DNA of 64,000 bases, taken from NCBI RefSeq assembly GCF_023634645.1, contig NZ_JAMKMR010000001.1, positions 372,001-436,000 on the forward strand. The letters are read 5' to 3'. The stretch is from Vibrio sinus. GTDB lineage: Bacteria > Pseudomonadota > Gammaproteobacteria > Enterobacterales > Vibrionaceae. The position numbers and the translations under genes are program-made. The notes under the pieces were generated by a model. That model was not told where the DNA came from. It saw only the letters and a program-made list of their open reading frames with translations, and ran no database searches. Positions 1 through 8,833 of the stretch are shown here, piece by piece (position 1 is the stretch's first letter; each line of letters opens with the position of its first letter).

Positions 1-70
1 ATTTGCCTTAATCAAAAAAAGAAAAAAATAGGCATATACCCAGTGATATGAATATACCAACAACGATTGT

Positions 71-98
71 AAAGTGAGAGGCGATGTACTCTCACTTT
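71..98. other. Stem-loop at window edge
   Basis: Perfect 10-bp inverted repeat (AAAGTGAGAG / CTCTCACTTT) with an 8-nt loop. It has no clear T-run on either side. It may be the end of a transcript that starts left of the window, or a structured leader of the following LysR gene. Positions 1-235 hold no gene that I can support. Confidence 0.4.
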
Positions 99-235
99 CG
101 TCTGCTGTCCACCTAAATACTTCCTCCTATTGAAGACCAACCTACAAATACCTTAAAGTGTTCAAAGATTCGTCGGCGGCTACAAAGAAGTCGTTAGGCT
201 TACCAAACAGCTCGTAAGCATTATAGGGTGTTTCA

Positions 236-1117
236 GTGAATTTACGTCAGTTAGAAGTGTTTTACTCCATCATGCAAAGTGGCACTGTTTCTGGAGCCGC
301 AAAGAATTTAAATGTGTCTCAACCCAATATCACCCGCGTTTTGGCTCACACGGAGCAACAACTTGGTTTTCCATTGTTTGAACGAGTCAAAGGGAGACTC
401 GTAGCAACCAACGAAGCGCGCGCCCTGCTTCCCGAAGCTGAGCGTGTTTATCAGCAGTTGGGTACCTTTCGCTCAATGACCAACAAGATAAAAAAAGGTG
501 AACAACATATCAGGGTGGGTGCTCCCCCTGTATTGGCCTCCACAGTTCTAACGCCAATTGTCGCCAAGTGCTTAAAAGAAGAGCAGTTTTCAGTTGAATT
601 ATTGACTGGACATCAAAACCAAATGTGCGACAGCCTACTTAAAAATGAAATTGACTTAGCCATATGTTTTGGCGGGGAGACTCCTTACTCGATTGAACAA
701 GTGACATTATTTGAAAAAGAGCTGGTCGCCGTTATCCCGGCCTCTCATGCTAAGGAAGCACAAAAAGCTTCACCTCTCACCATCTCTCACTTGTTGAATC
801 TAGGCCTACCATTGATCGGTCTGGATGAACGCGATCCTCTTGGCAGACAACTGAATAACTTAGTGCAATCTTGCATTCCAGATTATCAATATGTGGTCAA
901 TGTAAGGAGCCATAATATCGCAGCGGATCTCGCCCTTCATCAAGCGGGGGTTGCGGTCGTAGATCCATGGACTGCCAGCCAATTTGCCCACTATTCTCAG
1001 GTCTCTTTGTTTAGCTTTACACCAAGCATCACCATTTCGGTTTCTCTGCTTCACGCAGAAAGTTATCCGCTCTCCATTACAGCTAAATCCTTTATTGAAA
1101 AACTAAAAAAGCAATAA
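236..1117 (+). CDS. dgcR: LysR-type regulator, probable DgcR
   Basis: A 293-aa LysR-type transcription factor. Residues 1-60 form the winged helix-turn-helix (MNLRQLEVFYSIMQ, then SGAAKNLNVSQPNITR), and residues 90-290 are the periplasmic-binding-like effector domain. It lies 140 bp upstream of dgcN and dgcA on the same strand. In marine Proteobacteria a LysR regulator called DgcR, encoded beside dgcN-dgcA, responds to D-glutamate and activates that operon. The family assignment is clear from sequence. The specific DgcR role is inferred from position only. The start was chosen because the HTH begins at residue 2-3 as is usual for the family. Confidence 0.75.
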   Translation: MNLRQLEVFYSIMQSGTVSGAAKNLNVSQPNITRVLAHTEQQLGFPLFERVKGRLVATNEARALLPEAERVYQQLGTFRSMTNKIKKGEQHIRVGAPPVLASTVLTPIVAKCLKEEQFSVELLTGHQNQMCDSLLKNEIDLAICFGGETPYSIEQVTLFEKELVAVIPASHAKEAQKASPLTISHLLNLGLPLIGLDERDPLGRQLNNLVQSCIPDYQYVVNVRSHNIAADLALHQAGVAVVDPWTASQFAHYSQVSLFSFTPSITISVSLLHAESYPLSITAKSFIEKLKKQ

Positions 1118-1182
1118 CTTCTTGTTATAGCAGAGCAACGGATAAGTATTCTACATTCGCAGATGGCGCGCCTAATATCTCT

Positions 1183-1228
1183 GTATCCAAGTCATTTCAT
1201 GATTCGCATTCACAATGACTTGGGTATA
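1183..1228. promoter_or_regulatory. Inverted repeat upstream of dgcN
   Basis: CCAAGTCATT (from 1187) is repeated in inverted orientation as AATGACTTGG (from 1214), with partial pairing continuing outward (GTAT / GTAT side). It sits 30-75 bp upstream of the dgcN start, so it could be a LysR operator or a leader hairpin. The arms also carry the ACTTGGGTAT motif found in several other gaps of this window, so it may equally be a dispersed repeat. Confidence 0.4.
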
Positions 1229-1257
1229 GATTAAATAATAATATAGGCGGATAAACC

Positions 1258-2262
1258 ATGAAGATAGCTCAACCTTACGTACTTTTCCTCGGTGATGTGA
1301 CCGATCCTCTATCAGCAAAAACTGCACGTGGTATTTTGAAATGGCGTCCTGATGCTTGTGTGGGTCAAATTAGACTAAATGAAAACACCATCTCACTCGG
1401 CTTACCTGATTTCACCCTACAACAAGCGCTATATAAAGGTGCCAAAACTCTCGTTATCGGTACCGCAAACGCAGGAGGCGTCATCCCTGATAATTGGTTA
1501 GGTACGCTTATTCAAGCTGCTGAATTAGGCTTCGATATTGCTTCAGGCATGCATCAACGCTTATCCGATATTCCCGAGTTAGCTCAACTGCAAGATAAAA
1601 CGCAAATTCGACTATTCGATGTACGACATTACGATGAGCCGTTAAAAGTTGGCAATGGTAAAAAACGCCAAGGCAAACGTCTTCTTACCGTAGGTACCGA
1701 CTGCGCAGTTGGAAAAATGTTCACAGCCCTTGCCATAGAAAAAGCGCTAACCGAAAGCGGTACCCAAGCTCAATTCAAAGCAACCGGGCAAACAGGTATT
1801 CTAATCGATGGACATGGCATTTCTGTTGACGCTGTCGTGGCTGACTTTATTTCTGGTGCTGTGGAAACGCTCAGCCCAGCATTTAATGACCATGAATGGG
1901 ATATTATTGAAGGTCAAGGATCACTGTATAACCCTTCTTTTGCTGGTGTAAGCCTAGGGCTATTGCATGGCGCACAACCTGACGCTTTAGTACTGTGCCA
2001 CGAAGTCGGACGCCAGCACATTCGTAATTTACCGCATGCAGCACTGCCATCTATCGAAGACACCATCACTGCAAACTTGCAAGCCGCTCGTGTCACCAAC
2101 CCTAAAGTGCAATTAGTTGGTATCTGTTTGAATACTTCTGCTATAAGTGAACAAGAGGCGCAAACATTGTGTGCAGATTGGAGCGAAAAGTATCAAGTGC
2201 CAGTTACCGATCCGGTGCGCTTTAGCATGGCCCCAATCGTACAACAAATCAAAGCAGTTTAA
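1258..2262 (+). CDS. dgcN: DUF1611 protein DgcN, D-glutamate N-acetyltransferase
   Basis: A 334-aa DUF1611-family protein with the expected two parts: an N-terminal Rossmann-like domain (about 1-130) and a P-loop domain (about 140-330). The P-loop GTDCAVGK is at residues 146-153, with a Walker-B-like DIIEGQGS further on. In marine bacteria DgcN has been described as the N-acetyltransferase that converts D-glutamate to N-acetyl-D-glutamate, which DgcA then racemises. The gene is 12 nt upstream of dgcA, which makes an operon likely. The domain family is evident; the reaction comes from knowledge of the characterised pathway and is not readable from this sequence alone. Confidence 0.85.
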   Translation: MKIAQPYVLFLGDVTDPLSAKTARGILKWRPDACVGQIRLNENTISLGLPDFTLQQALYKGAKTLVIGTANAGGVIPDNWLGTLIQAAELGFDIASGMHQRLSDIPELAQLQDKTQIRLFDVRHYDEPLKVGNGKKRQGKRLLTVGTDCAVGKMFTALAIEKALTESGTQAQFKATGQTGILIDGHGISVDAVVADFISGAVETLSPAFNDHEWDIIEGQGSLYNPSFAGVSLGLLHGAQPDALVLCHEVGRQHIRNLPHAALPSIEDTITANLQAARVTNPKVQLVGICLNTSAISEQEAQTLCADWSEKYQVPVTDPVRFSMAPIVQQIKAV

Positions 2263-2273
2263 GGACAGTTAGG

Positions 2274-3242
2274 ATGCATGTTAAAAGCGAACACCTACAC
2301 ATTCCGTTAGAGAGACCTTTCATTATCTCTCGCGGAGTGAGAACACATTGCGATATTATCCAAGCCACTTTAACCTACAAAGATTTTTCAGCGGTTGGGG
2401 AGTGCTCCCCAACCTCTCGTTATGGTGAAAGCATTGATTCTGTTTTAGAACAGATCCAGATCTTCAGCCAAGGGTGGCAAGATCTTACTCCGCAGCAGGC
2501 ACGTACCGCTCTACAAAGCCAACCAGCAGGTGCCGCTCGAAACGCTTTGGATTGCGCACTGTGGGATCTAGAAGCACAAGTTAATGGCACCACATTTCCC
2601 AATCCATATTTTGCTATCGCGGCAAAAATCGAAACCGCAATGACCGTGTCGATAGACCAACCCGATGCGATGGCGAAACAAGCCAGAGATTATGTGGAAA
2701 TAGGAGCCACATTACTAAAGGTCAAAGTCGATGCAGCAGATGTCGTAGAACGTTTGACCGTCGTACGCAATGCTGCCCCCAATTGCAAAATCATTGTTGA
2801 TGCCAATGAAGCCTGGCAAGACCTTGATTTGGAGAACCTATTTGAAACGCTGACACCACTCAATATTTCTATGATAGAGCAACCCGTTCCTAGTGGGAAA
2901 GAAGCGCTATTAAGAAACATTCCCCACCCTATCCCGATTTGCGCAGACGAAAGCTGCCATACTGAGCAAGATATCCCTGCTCTCGTTGATTGTTACGAAA
3001 TGATCAACATTAAACTCGACAAAACGGGTGGACTCACCGAAGCACTAAAGCTCGAACAAACGGCTCGCTCAAATGGATTGGACATCATGGTCGGATGCAT
3101 GGTGGGTACGTCAACAGCAATGCAAGCGGCTTTTCCAATCGCTACCAAGGCTAAAATCGTCGACTTAGATGGCCCGGTATTGATTGGCAATGATTATCTA
3201 GCCGATCTGACGTACAAAAACGGGCATATCGTCGTTTATTAG
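2274..3242 (+). CDS. dgcA: Enolase-superfamily epimerase DgcA, N-acetyl-D-glutamate racemase
   Basis: A 322-aa member of the muconate-lactonising/dipeptide-epimerase branch of the enolase superfamily. The two catalytic lysines are visible at K151 (LKVKVD) and K247 (NIKLDKTGG), and the Mg2+ ligands at D176 (VDANEAW), E202 (IEQP) and D225 (CADES). This spacing matches L-Ala-D/L-Glu epimerase YcjG. Next to dgcN it most likely acts as DgcA, interconverting N-acetyl-D- and N-acetyl-L-glutamate so that the carbon skeleton can enter L-glutamate metabolism. A plain dipeptide epimerase acting on murein peptides is the alternative; the DUF1611 partner argues for DgcA. Confidence 0.82.
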   Translation: MHVKSEHLHIPLERPFIISRGVRTHCDIIQATLTYKDFSAVGECSPTSRYGESIDSVLEQIQIFSQGWQDLTPQQARTALQSQPAGAARNALDCALWDLEAQVNGTTFPNPYFAIAAKIETAMTVSIDQPDAMAKQARDYVEIGATLLKVKVDAADVVERLTVVRNAAPNCKIIVDANEAWQDLDLENLFETLTPLNISMIEQPVPSGKEALLRNIPHPIPICADESCHTEQDIPALVDCYEMINIKLDKTGGLTEALKLEQTARSNGLDIMVGCMVGTSTAMQAAFPIATKAKIVDLDGPVLIGNDYLADLTYKNGHIVVY

Positions 3243-3251
3243 ACAGCCTAT

Positions 3252-3300
3252 AATAAATAGAATATTAGAATGAGAAACCATTTCTAATATTCTATTTATT
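3252..3300 (+). terminator. Terminator after dgcA
   Basis: Nineteen-base perfect AT-rich stem (3252-3270 pairs with 3282-3300) with an 11-nt loop, starting 10 nt past the dgcA stop and followed by a T-rich stretch. It probably ends the dgc transcript; as a nearly symmetrical AT stem it could act on both strands. Confidence 0.65.
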
Positions 3301-3631
3301 GATACTTTTACTTTCAAAAACCTAAAAAACAATAAAAATTCTTCCAAAAGACAAACTTGTGATGCAGATCTTTCTGTAATTAATCTATCAATGTTACAAG
3401 TAACTATTCTTTATAATTTTAAACATAATAATTTCTATCGTTATATTTAGCCCAACTCTTATTATTTTTCTTTCTAGTGAAGTGAAATAAATAATGAGTT
3501 GCAGTAGTCGTATATCGCGTACAACTTAAGCATTAAATTCATTAATAATTCAAGTTCTCACTTCATTATTTTGTTATTTAAAAAAAGCACAACCAGTGTG
3601 TTTATTTATCTAGCCAATAGGAGTATAAGCA
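3301..3631 (+). other. AT-rich leader of the pilus operon
   Basis: No gene seen. The stretch is strongly A+T-rich and precedes the first pilin gene, so it should contain the pilus promoter and regulatory sites. I could not pick a convincing -35/-10 pair. A plausible ribosome-binding site (ATAGGAG) lies just upstream of the pilin ATG at 3632. Confidence 0.4.
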
Positions 3632-4165
3632 ATGAAGTCTTTAAATAAAATCGTGGTCGCTACTGCCATAACCTTTACGTCCATTTCCAGTTTCGCAGCA
3701 TCGCCACTGTCACACACATCAAATAGCCAGATACTTGTTGTTAAGGCCACGGTACCCGCAACCTGTACTCTACAAATGATTCCCCCTATGGATTTCAATC
3801 AACTCAAGAACCAGCAAGAAGCCACAAGTACCACTGAAGTATCTGTGACCGATTGTTATACGGCTGATGGCAATACCCCTGTCGCCTATATAAGCACCAA
3901 CACTGGTGAAGACAATCAGTACATTATGACAGCCACGGATAAGTCGGGAGCCACTATAAACTATGGGTTGTATACTGACTCCAGTTATAAGCCCTCAGAG
4001 ATGATTACTCCATATAACGATGGTAAAGGGCACGGACAAGAAATTAGCTTAAAGAATGGACAAGGATCAGCAACCATCTATGGTGAAGTGCCAGCGGGGC
4101 AAGACTTATCGGCTGATGCCGACAAATCATTTACACAAAATGTAACGGTTGAAGTCGAGTTTTAG
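3632..4165 (+). CDS. Spore-coat-U type pilin subunit, probable major pilin
   Basis: A 177-aa secreted protein with a signal peptide (residues 1-22, ending SSFAAS). The mature part resembles the spore coat protein U (SCPU) pilin fold of archaic chaperone-usher pili such as Csu: an N-terminal donor-like strand (SQILVVKATVPATC), two cysteines that could form the usual disulfide (CTLQ and TDCY), and a C-terminal alternating hydrophobic strand ending VTVEVEF. It is first in a pilin-chaperone-pilin-usher cluster and is separated from the chaperone by a strong stem-loop, so it is likely made in excess as the shaft subunit. Family placement is moderately sure; sequence identity within this family is usually low. 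Confidence 0.7.
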   Translation: MKSLNKIVVATAITFTSISSFAASPLSHTSNSQILVVKATVPATCTLQMIPPMDFNQLKNQQEATSTTEVSVTDCYTADGNTPVAYISTNTGEDNQYIMTATDKSGATINYGLYTDSSYKPSEMITPYNDGKGHGQEISLKNGQGSATIYGEVPAGQDLSADADKSFTQNVTVEVEF

Positions 4166-4172
4166 TCATACA

Positions 4173-4222
4173 TTAATACCCAAGCAAACTGAATGTCATT
4201 ATTCTTTTGTTTGGGTATTAAA
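4173..4222 (+). terminator. Intercistronic stem-loop between major pilin and chaperone
   Basis: A 16-bp stem (TTAATACCCAAGCAAA pairing with TTTGTTTGGGTATTAA, one G-T pair) starts 8 nt after the pilin stop and is followed by ATCTTTATTTTTA. It looks like a leaky terminator or mRNA-stabilising hairpin, a common device for keeping pilin mRNA in excess over chaperone and usher mRNA. The arms contain the ATACCCAAG motif that recurs in this window. Confidence 0.6.
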
Positions 4223-4258
4223 TCTTTATTTTTACGGTTACATCATTTCGGACTTATA

Positions 4259-4954
4259 ATGACAAATAACGTTTTAAAATCAATCGCTCTTCTTATTCCT
4301 GTTATTGGGATTTCATTTACTTGTAATGCGCTACAACTCAATACGACATCATTAACGTTTAAGAATAACAGTAAACTGCAAACTTTAAATCTATATAATG
4401 AGTCTGACCAACCTGTATCCTTTCAAGTTGTCATATTTAAATGGCAAGTTGAAAACCATTCAGTAAAAAAGATTAACAGTGAGGACTTATTCCCTTCTCC
4501 CGCTATTTTCACTTTACCTGCACATGAATCACAAGCATTACGAGTTGGCCTGTTTGCTAACAATAACAGCAAACACGTAGAAACCTATCGAATTCAGCTA
4601 AAACAGATCCCTGACAAAGCCTCTGACACCCAAGCTAAAAATAGTATCAATATTCTTTACAACATTGAATTTCCGGTATTTGTCTACCCTAAAAACCCAA
4701 TCAAGACTCAATGGAACTGGCAAAAAACAGGGCCTCAGCAACTCACGTTCACCAATTCTGGTGAATCTGTGCTGTCCTTTGAATCCATCAGCTTTATTGA
4801 CAAAAATGGTCATCACGTCAAAGAGCAACCAAGAAAATATATACTGCCTGGTGTAAGTGTCAGCTTCCATGTTGATAACAGCAAAAACATCGTTTCAGTT
4901 CAACAAAAATTACGTGACCTATCATCGACCAAATCCACGCTCGTGACACTATGA
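4259..4954 (+). CDS. Periplasmic pilus chaperone (PapD-like)
   Basis: A 231-aa fimbrial chaperone. A signal peptide covers about residues 1-24 (ends TCNALQ). Domain 1 shows the family pattern: LNTTSLTFKNNSK, then an edge strand FTLPAHESQALRVGLF and a YNIEFPVFVYP segment that matches the conserved chaperone core. The protein should bind pilin subunits in the periplasm by donor-strand complementation and hand them to the usher. An in-frame upstream ATG at 4193 would put 22 residues before the signal peptide and overlap the stem-loop, so the ATG at 4259 was preferred. Its stop overlaps the next gene's start (ATGA). Confidence 0.8.
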   Translation: MTNNVLKSIALLIPVIGISFTCNALQLNTTSLTFKNNSKLQTLNLYNESDQPVSFQVVIFKWQVENHSVKKINSEDLFPSPAIFTLPAHESQALRVGLFANNNSKHVETYRIQLKQIPDKASDTQAKNSINILYNIEFPVFVYPKNPIKTQWNWQKTGPQQLTFTNSGESVLSFESISFIDKNGHHVKEQPRKYILPGVSVSFHVDNSKNIVSVQQKLRDLSSTKSTLVTL

Positions 4955-5457
4955 AGCCAATGAGCAAAAAACAAATGAAGCTGGTCGCTCATATACTTAT
5001 AATCTGCTGCGCGGCAGTTTCATTTGTGCCTACGGCAAAGGCAAATACTGACATCTCCTTGATGCTTCATACCTCGTGCCAATTGCAGACTAAGCCGCTT
5101 GATTTTGGCAATGTGCGCCGTTCTTCAACCGTAAGGCAAACCACAGCGTTCCAAATCACCTGTGGCTCAGCCAAGCTACCCAATGGCATTATCCGCTACC
5201 GTGTCACCATGTACTCAGTCGGAGCAAGAGCTAAGCTAGGTAGAGGGATGCCGTTCAAGATATTCAAAAAACCAGATTATCGACAACCGCTACTCAATGG
5301 TAAACGCGCTATCACCGGACAGTTCAGAATAAAAAATCACCACGGCGCAACACCATGGATCTCGGTTTACGGGCAATTAAAAGTGAGGCCCAATGTCACT
5401 GTATCTAGCCGTACCTCAGAGGTCATTGTCTACTATCAATTAAGTTACCTCGCCTAG
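4951..5457 (+). CDS. Second SCPU-domain pilin, basic
   Basis: A 168-aa secreted subunit with a signal peptide (about residues 1-31, ending AKA). The mature protein follows the SCPU layout (SLMLHTSCQLQTKPLDFGNV, a second Cys in FQITCG, and an ending VIVYYQLSYLA). It starts on the ATGA that ends the chaperone, so the two are translationally coupled. The mature chain is rich in Arg and Lys. It is single-domain, so it is not an obvious two-domain tip adhesin, but its low-copy position before the usher suggests a minor or tip-proximal subunit. The role is inferred. Confidence 0.7.
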   Translation: MKPMSKKQMKLVAHILIICCAAVSFVPTAKANTDISLMLHTSCQLQTKPLDFGNVRRSSTVRQTTAFQITCGSAKLPNGIIRYRVTMYSVGARAKLGRGMPFKIFKKPDYRQPLLNGKRAITGQFRIKNHHGATPWISVYGQLKVRPNVTVSSRTSEVIVYYQLSYLA

Positions 5458-5480
5458 TTTTACCCACTGTATCGCTACCA

Positions 5481-7916
5481 ATGAATCCGATGAAACACGC
5501 AAAGCCGAATAACCTTGTTGTCACCTTGTTTCTGCTCTGCGCCATAACATCAAGTCCTGCAGTATTTGCGATATCCGTTCCCAAGATTTGCTTAAACATC
5601 AAAGCAAGTCCTCTATTACCTTCTATCAGTATCAATGGCAGTGCATCGCAAGTTTGGGCAGCCTGTCAGAAAGAGCAACAACTTTGGTTACCAAAAGAGG
5701 CATTTACCAAGGCCAATGTCGTGAATTTCAGCGGACTCGATATCCAAGAAGAAAAACATCAACCATTCGTCATCATTGATAAGAATTCCAAGGGCATTAC
5801 ATGGGATCCACGCTCTCAAGCTCTATCGTTAATCTTCCCTAGTTGGAGATTCAAAAAAGACCGGCAAAACTTACAGCAAAATACGCAAAGCAATTCGATC
5901 CAGCCTAGTTCTACAAATGGGGCATTTCTCAACTATAACGTGTCTGGATCCATGGTCGATCGGTCACAATACTATGCAGCTATATCTGGAGAGTTAGGGG
6001 TATTTACCCACCAGCAAGGCTTTTTTTCTCAGGCATTTGTCTACACACCGAATCAACTCAATAATCAAACTGATGATACGGAAACACCAGATTGGCTTCG
6101 CTTAGACACAAGATGGAGAAAAGATGATTGGTATCATTTAACAACGTTAGTGCTCGGTGACAGTACGACTTCCTCAGCACATTGGGGGGGAAGCGTTAAT
6201 TTTGGCGGAATAAGCTTCTACAAGAACTACCAACTCAGACCCAAACTCGATATACGCTCACTGCCACAAATCAATCAAAACGCAACGTTACCTCAGGATG
6301 TCCAACTTAAAGTCAACGGTGTCCCAGTTGGTAACTATCAGGTCAATCCTGGTGCTTACCAGTTCTATAATATTCCCGTCACTGATGGCTCTGGCACCAT
6401 TACAGTTACGTCGACAAACAGAAATGGTCAAGTCTCCACCTATAGCATTCCCTACTTCGCTGACACAAATCTACTAAAAGCAGGATTATCCAGTTATTCT
6501 TATCAATTTGGTTGGCTAAGGCAGCACTACGGCGAAAGTAACTCTGACTACGGCCCTGCGGCGGCAGTGCTCAACTACAACTATGGCGTGACCCCGATAT
6601 GGACATATCAACTCCATGCAAGTCTGCTGCAAGAGCAGCAAACACTTGGTTCAACACAGTATCTTAGAACCGGCTCATTTGGCATACTGTCTGCCGATAT
6701 TACGGCGAGTATGCAACACTCTCAATCCGGAACTCTAACTGGGCTTGGCTATAACATTCGCTGGGGAAACCTATCGTTAAACTCCAATGCTCAATATAGC
6801 TCTGAGCACTTTACGCAAATCTCAACGGCAAGTGATGAATCCACCCTGAATAATGGCCTACAAACCAGTGTTGGCGTCGCTTATTATCTCGGTGCATGGG
6901 GACACATTGCAACCAACGCCATGTACATTCACAACCAATATTCAGACAATCCGTCATCCCATATTTACACTGCCACCTACACCTTGTCACTCTCCAGCGG
7001 ACTTAATCTCGTTGGTAGCTACCAAGCACAATATGGAGAGCAAAAGCAGTACTCATTTGGCATTAACTTGAGTTATCAGTTTGATCGCCATAGCTCGATG
7101 TCGAGCAGCAATGAACATACGCAATATGGAAACAGTCAGCTTGCTTCGTATATGACAAACCACGAACTGGGTGGAGGAAAGAATTTATCAACCAGTCTTT
7201 CAATGGGCCGTAGTGATGGACAAAACCAAGTCAGTGGAAGCGTTTACTTGGGCAACACGCCAAGTGGCGATTACAGCCTAAATTTTTATCAAGAAGATGC
7301 GAATAGACAAATCATCGCCAATGCTGATGGCGCTCTGTTGTGGATGGATCACCACCTTATGCTATCCCCCTCTTTGTACGATGGTTTTGCCCTCATCGAA
7401 ACGTCTAAAATCGGTGGCGTTGGCATAAAACAAAACGGCCTTTCTCTCGGCCTCTCCAATGATGAAGGCGACTATGTCATCCCTAACCTAACCGCATACA
7501 CCAGCACCAATATCGGTATTTCTCCAAACTTACCACTCAACATGAAAGCCATGGACCACCAATTTGACATCATGCCCAGCTATCGCTCAGGCATATTGGT
7601 CAAATTTGATATTAAGCGTATCCACCAAATCTTAGTCCGTCTGGTTGATCAGACGCAAAACCCCTTAGCGCTAGGGACTCATATTCAAGTGACAATTGAC
7701 GGCAAAGAGCAAAAGCTGCTCGTTGGAAGCCATGGCCTCGCCTATTTCTCAGGCGAGGGGCACCTGTTTAAAGGCTCGGTATTAGATGGCGCTAAAAAAC
7801 GGAGCAAGTTTACCATTCGCTTTCCGCAAAGTAACAACACAGTGATTAGAACTACGGCCGTGCTTCACCCTCCATTACAACTGGCTCGAAAACAACAGAA
7901 TATAAACCGAACTTAG
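5481..7916 (+). CDS. Outer-membrane pilus usher (CsuD/FimD family)
   Basis: An 811-aa usher of normal length for the family. It begins with a signal peptide (ends AVFAIS), then an N-terminal subunit-binding domain with the LPKEAF and LSLIFP motifs, a long beta-barrel rich in aromatic strands (about 130-640) with an inserted plug (QINQNATLPQDVQLKVNGVP), and C-terminal domains (from about 650). It forms the pore through which chaperone-bound pilins are assembled and exported. It is the last gene of the operon and no separate adhesin gene follows; the next gene is on the other strand. Confidence 0.88.
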   Translation: MNPMKHAKPNNLVVTLFLLCAITSSPAVFAISVPKICLNIKASPLLPSISINGSASQVWAACQKEQQLWLPKEAFTKANVVNFSGLDIQEEKHQPFVIIDKNSKGITWDPRSQALSLIFPSWRFKKDRQNLQQNTQSNSIQPSSTNGAFLNYNVSGSMVDRSQYYAAISGELGVFTHQQGFFSQAFVYTPNQLNNQTDDTETPDWLRLDTRWRKDDWYHLTTLVLGDSTTSSAHWGGSVNFGGISFYKNYQLRPKLDIRSLPQINQNATLPQDVQLKVNGVPVGNYQVNPGAYQFYNIPVTDGSGTITVTSTNRNGQVSTYSIPYFADTNLLKAGLSSYSYQFGWLRQHYGESNSDYGPAAAVLNYNYGVTPIWTYQLHASLLQEQQTLGSTQYLRTGSFGILSADITASMQHSQSGTLTGLGYNIRWGNLSLNSNAQYSSEHFTQISTASDESTLNNGLQTSVGVAYYLGAWGHIATNAMYIHNQYSDNPSSHIYTATYTLSLSSGLNLVGSYQAQYGEQKQYSFGINLSYQFDRHSSMSSSNEHTQYGNSQLASYMTNHELGGGKNLSTSLSMGRSDGQNQVSGSVYLGNTPSGDYSLNFYQEDANRQIIANADGALLWMDHHLMLSPSLYDGFALIETSKIGGVGIKQNGLSLGLSNDEGDYVIPNLTAYTSTNIGISPNLPLNMKAMDHQFDIMPSYRSGILVKFDIKRIHQILVRLVDQTQNPLALGTHIQVTIDGKEQKLLVGSHGLAYFSGEGHLFKGSVLDGAKKRSKFTIRFPQSNNTVIRTTAVLHPPLQLARKQQNINRT

Positions 7917-7924
7917 ATGCGAAA

Positions 7925-7949
7925 AGTGGGTGACCAAACACCACCCACT
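7925..7949. terminator. Bidirectional terminator, usher / binding protein
   Basis: Eight-base stem AGTGGGTG / CACCCACT with a 9-nt loop between the converging usher and binding-protein genes. Read on the minus strand it is followed by TTTT; read on the plus strand the tail is weak. Confidence 0.6.
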
Positions 7950-7969
7950 ATTCCTAAATTTGAATAGAA

Positions 7970-8833
7970 TTAAAACTTCAGCCAATATTTGTCTGGGATA
8001 TTTCGAGTGGCGTCAGATAAATTTGGGTTGGGGATATTGAACACACGGCGCTGCTTCATCTTCGCTTGCTCAAAGGTTTTCTTCACTAAGGCTGAATTGT
8101 CGAAAAATTCCAAAAAAGAGCCGTCTTGATAAGCTTTTTCAAAACCAGTGTTGAGTAGGTCAACTACAACCTTGTTCTGTGCGGCAGGTGAAACAAACAA
8201 GAACATAGGAAATTTATAAACCAACATCAACTTACTATCGACCACTAAGTTTGAATATTGTTTACGTTGGGCCAATTCACTATAGGGTTCAATGACTGCT
8301 CGGGGAAACAAGTCCGCACGACCTGCATCAACGATTTTAAAAATATTCTCAAAGCTTGGTACTTCTTTTACCTTAAATCCACCCGCTTTGAGCACACCGA
8401 CATCAGCCCAACCTTCCCCTTGAATCATGCTAAATTTTTCAAGTTCTGCTTTTGTTGTTACGTTCGCCAGCTTAGCTTCTGTGGTTTTATTTGTAATAAA
8501 TATTCGATGTCCTAACAAACCGCGAAAAACCGGGTAACGAATAGGAACCAGCTGACTTTCGAGTTTCTTATCGGCTCCCAACCAATCTACCGTCATTTTG
8601 CCCTCTTTGAGCAATTGCACTTTTCTCGATTGGGAGTCAACCGGGCGAGAATACGGCTTAATGGTGACTTGCTGTCCTGATTTTTTGGCAAGAAAGCCAA
8701 TCAATTCGATGGCGTATTTATCAAGATCAGAGCCATCACGTGGAATTGGGTGAATAATTTCAACTGCCGAGATACTTGTAGCTGAAAACAATATCAATAC
8801 GGCATAAAGCCCGCTGCGAAATAGTGTGCTCAT
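7970..8833 (-). CDS. Periplasmic solute-binding-like protein (family 3 type), orphan
   Basis: A 287-aa secreted protein with a signal peptide (MSTLFRSGLYAVLILFSA, cleavage near SISA-VE). The body looks like an extracellular solute-binding fold (GLLGHRIFITNK, IQGEGWADVGVLKAGG, DAGRADLFPRAVIEPY). It shares this pattern with the protein at 14690-15589, so the two are paralogues. No permease or ATPase is next to it; it may be a sensor or scavenging protein rather than a transporter part. The ligand is unknown. The reading frame continues upstream, but the start at 8833 has an AAGGAA ribosome-binding site and begins the signal peptide. Confidence 0.7.
   Translation of the reverse strand: MSTLFRSGLYAVLILFSATSISAVEIIHPIPRDGSDLDKYAIELIGFLAKKSGQQVTIKPYSRPVDSQSRKVQLLKEGKMTVDWLGADKKLESQLVPIRYPVFRGLLGHRIFITNKTTEAKLANVTTKAELEKFSMIQGEGWADVGVLKAGGFKVKEVPSFENIFKIVDAGRADLFPRAVIEPYSELAQRKQYSNLVVDSKLMLVYKFPMFLFVSPAAQNKVVVDLLNTGFEKAYQDGSFLEFFDNSALVKKTFEQAKMKQRRVFNIPNPNLSDATRNIPDKYWLKF

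Noticed and set aside
1183..1228. Rho-independent terminator for the LysR gene
   Set aside because: The loop is long (about 17 nt) and no T-run follows; an operator or dispersed repeat is more likely.
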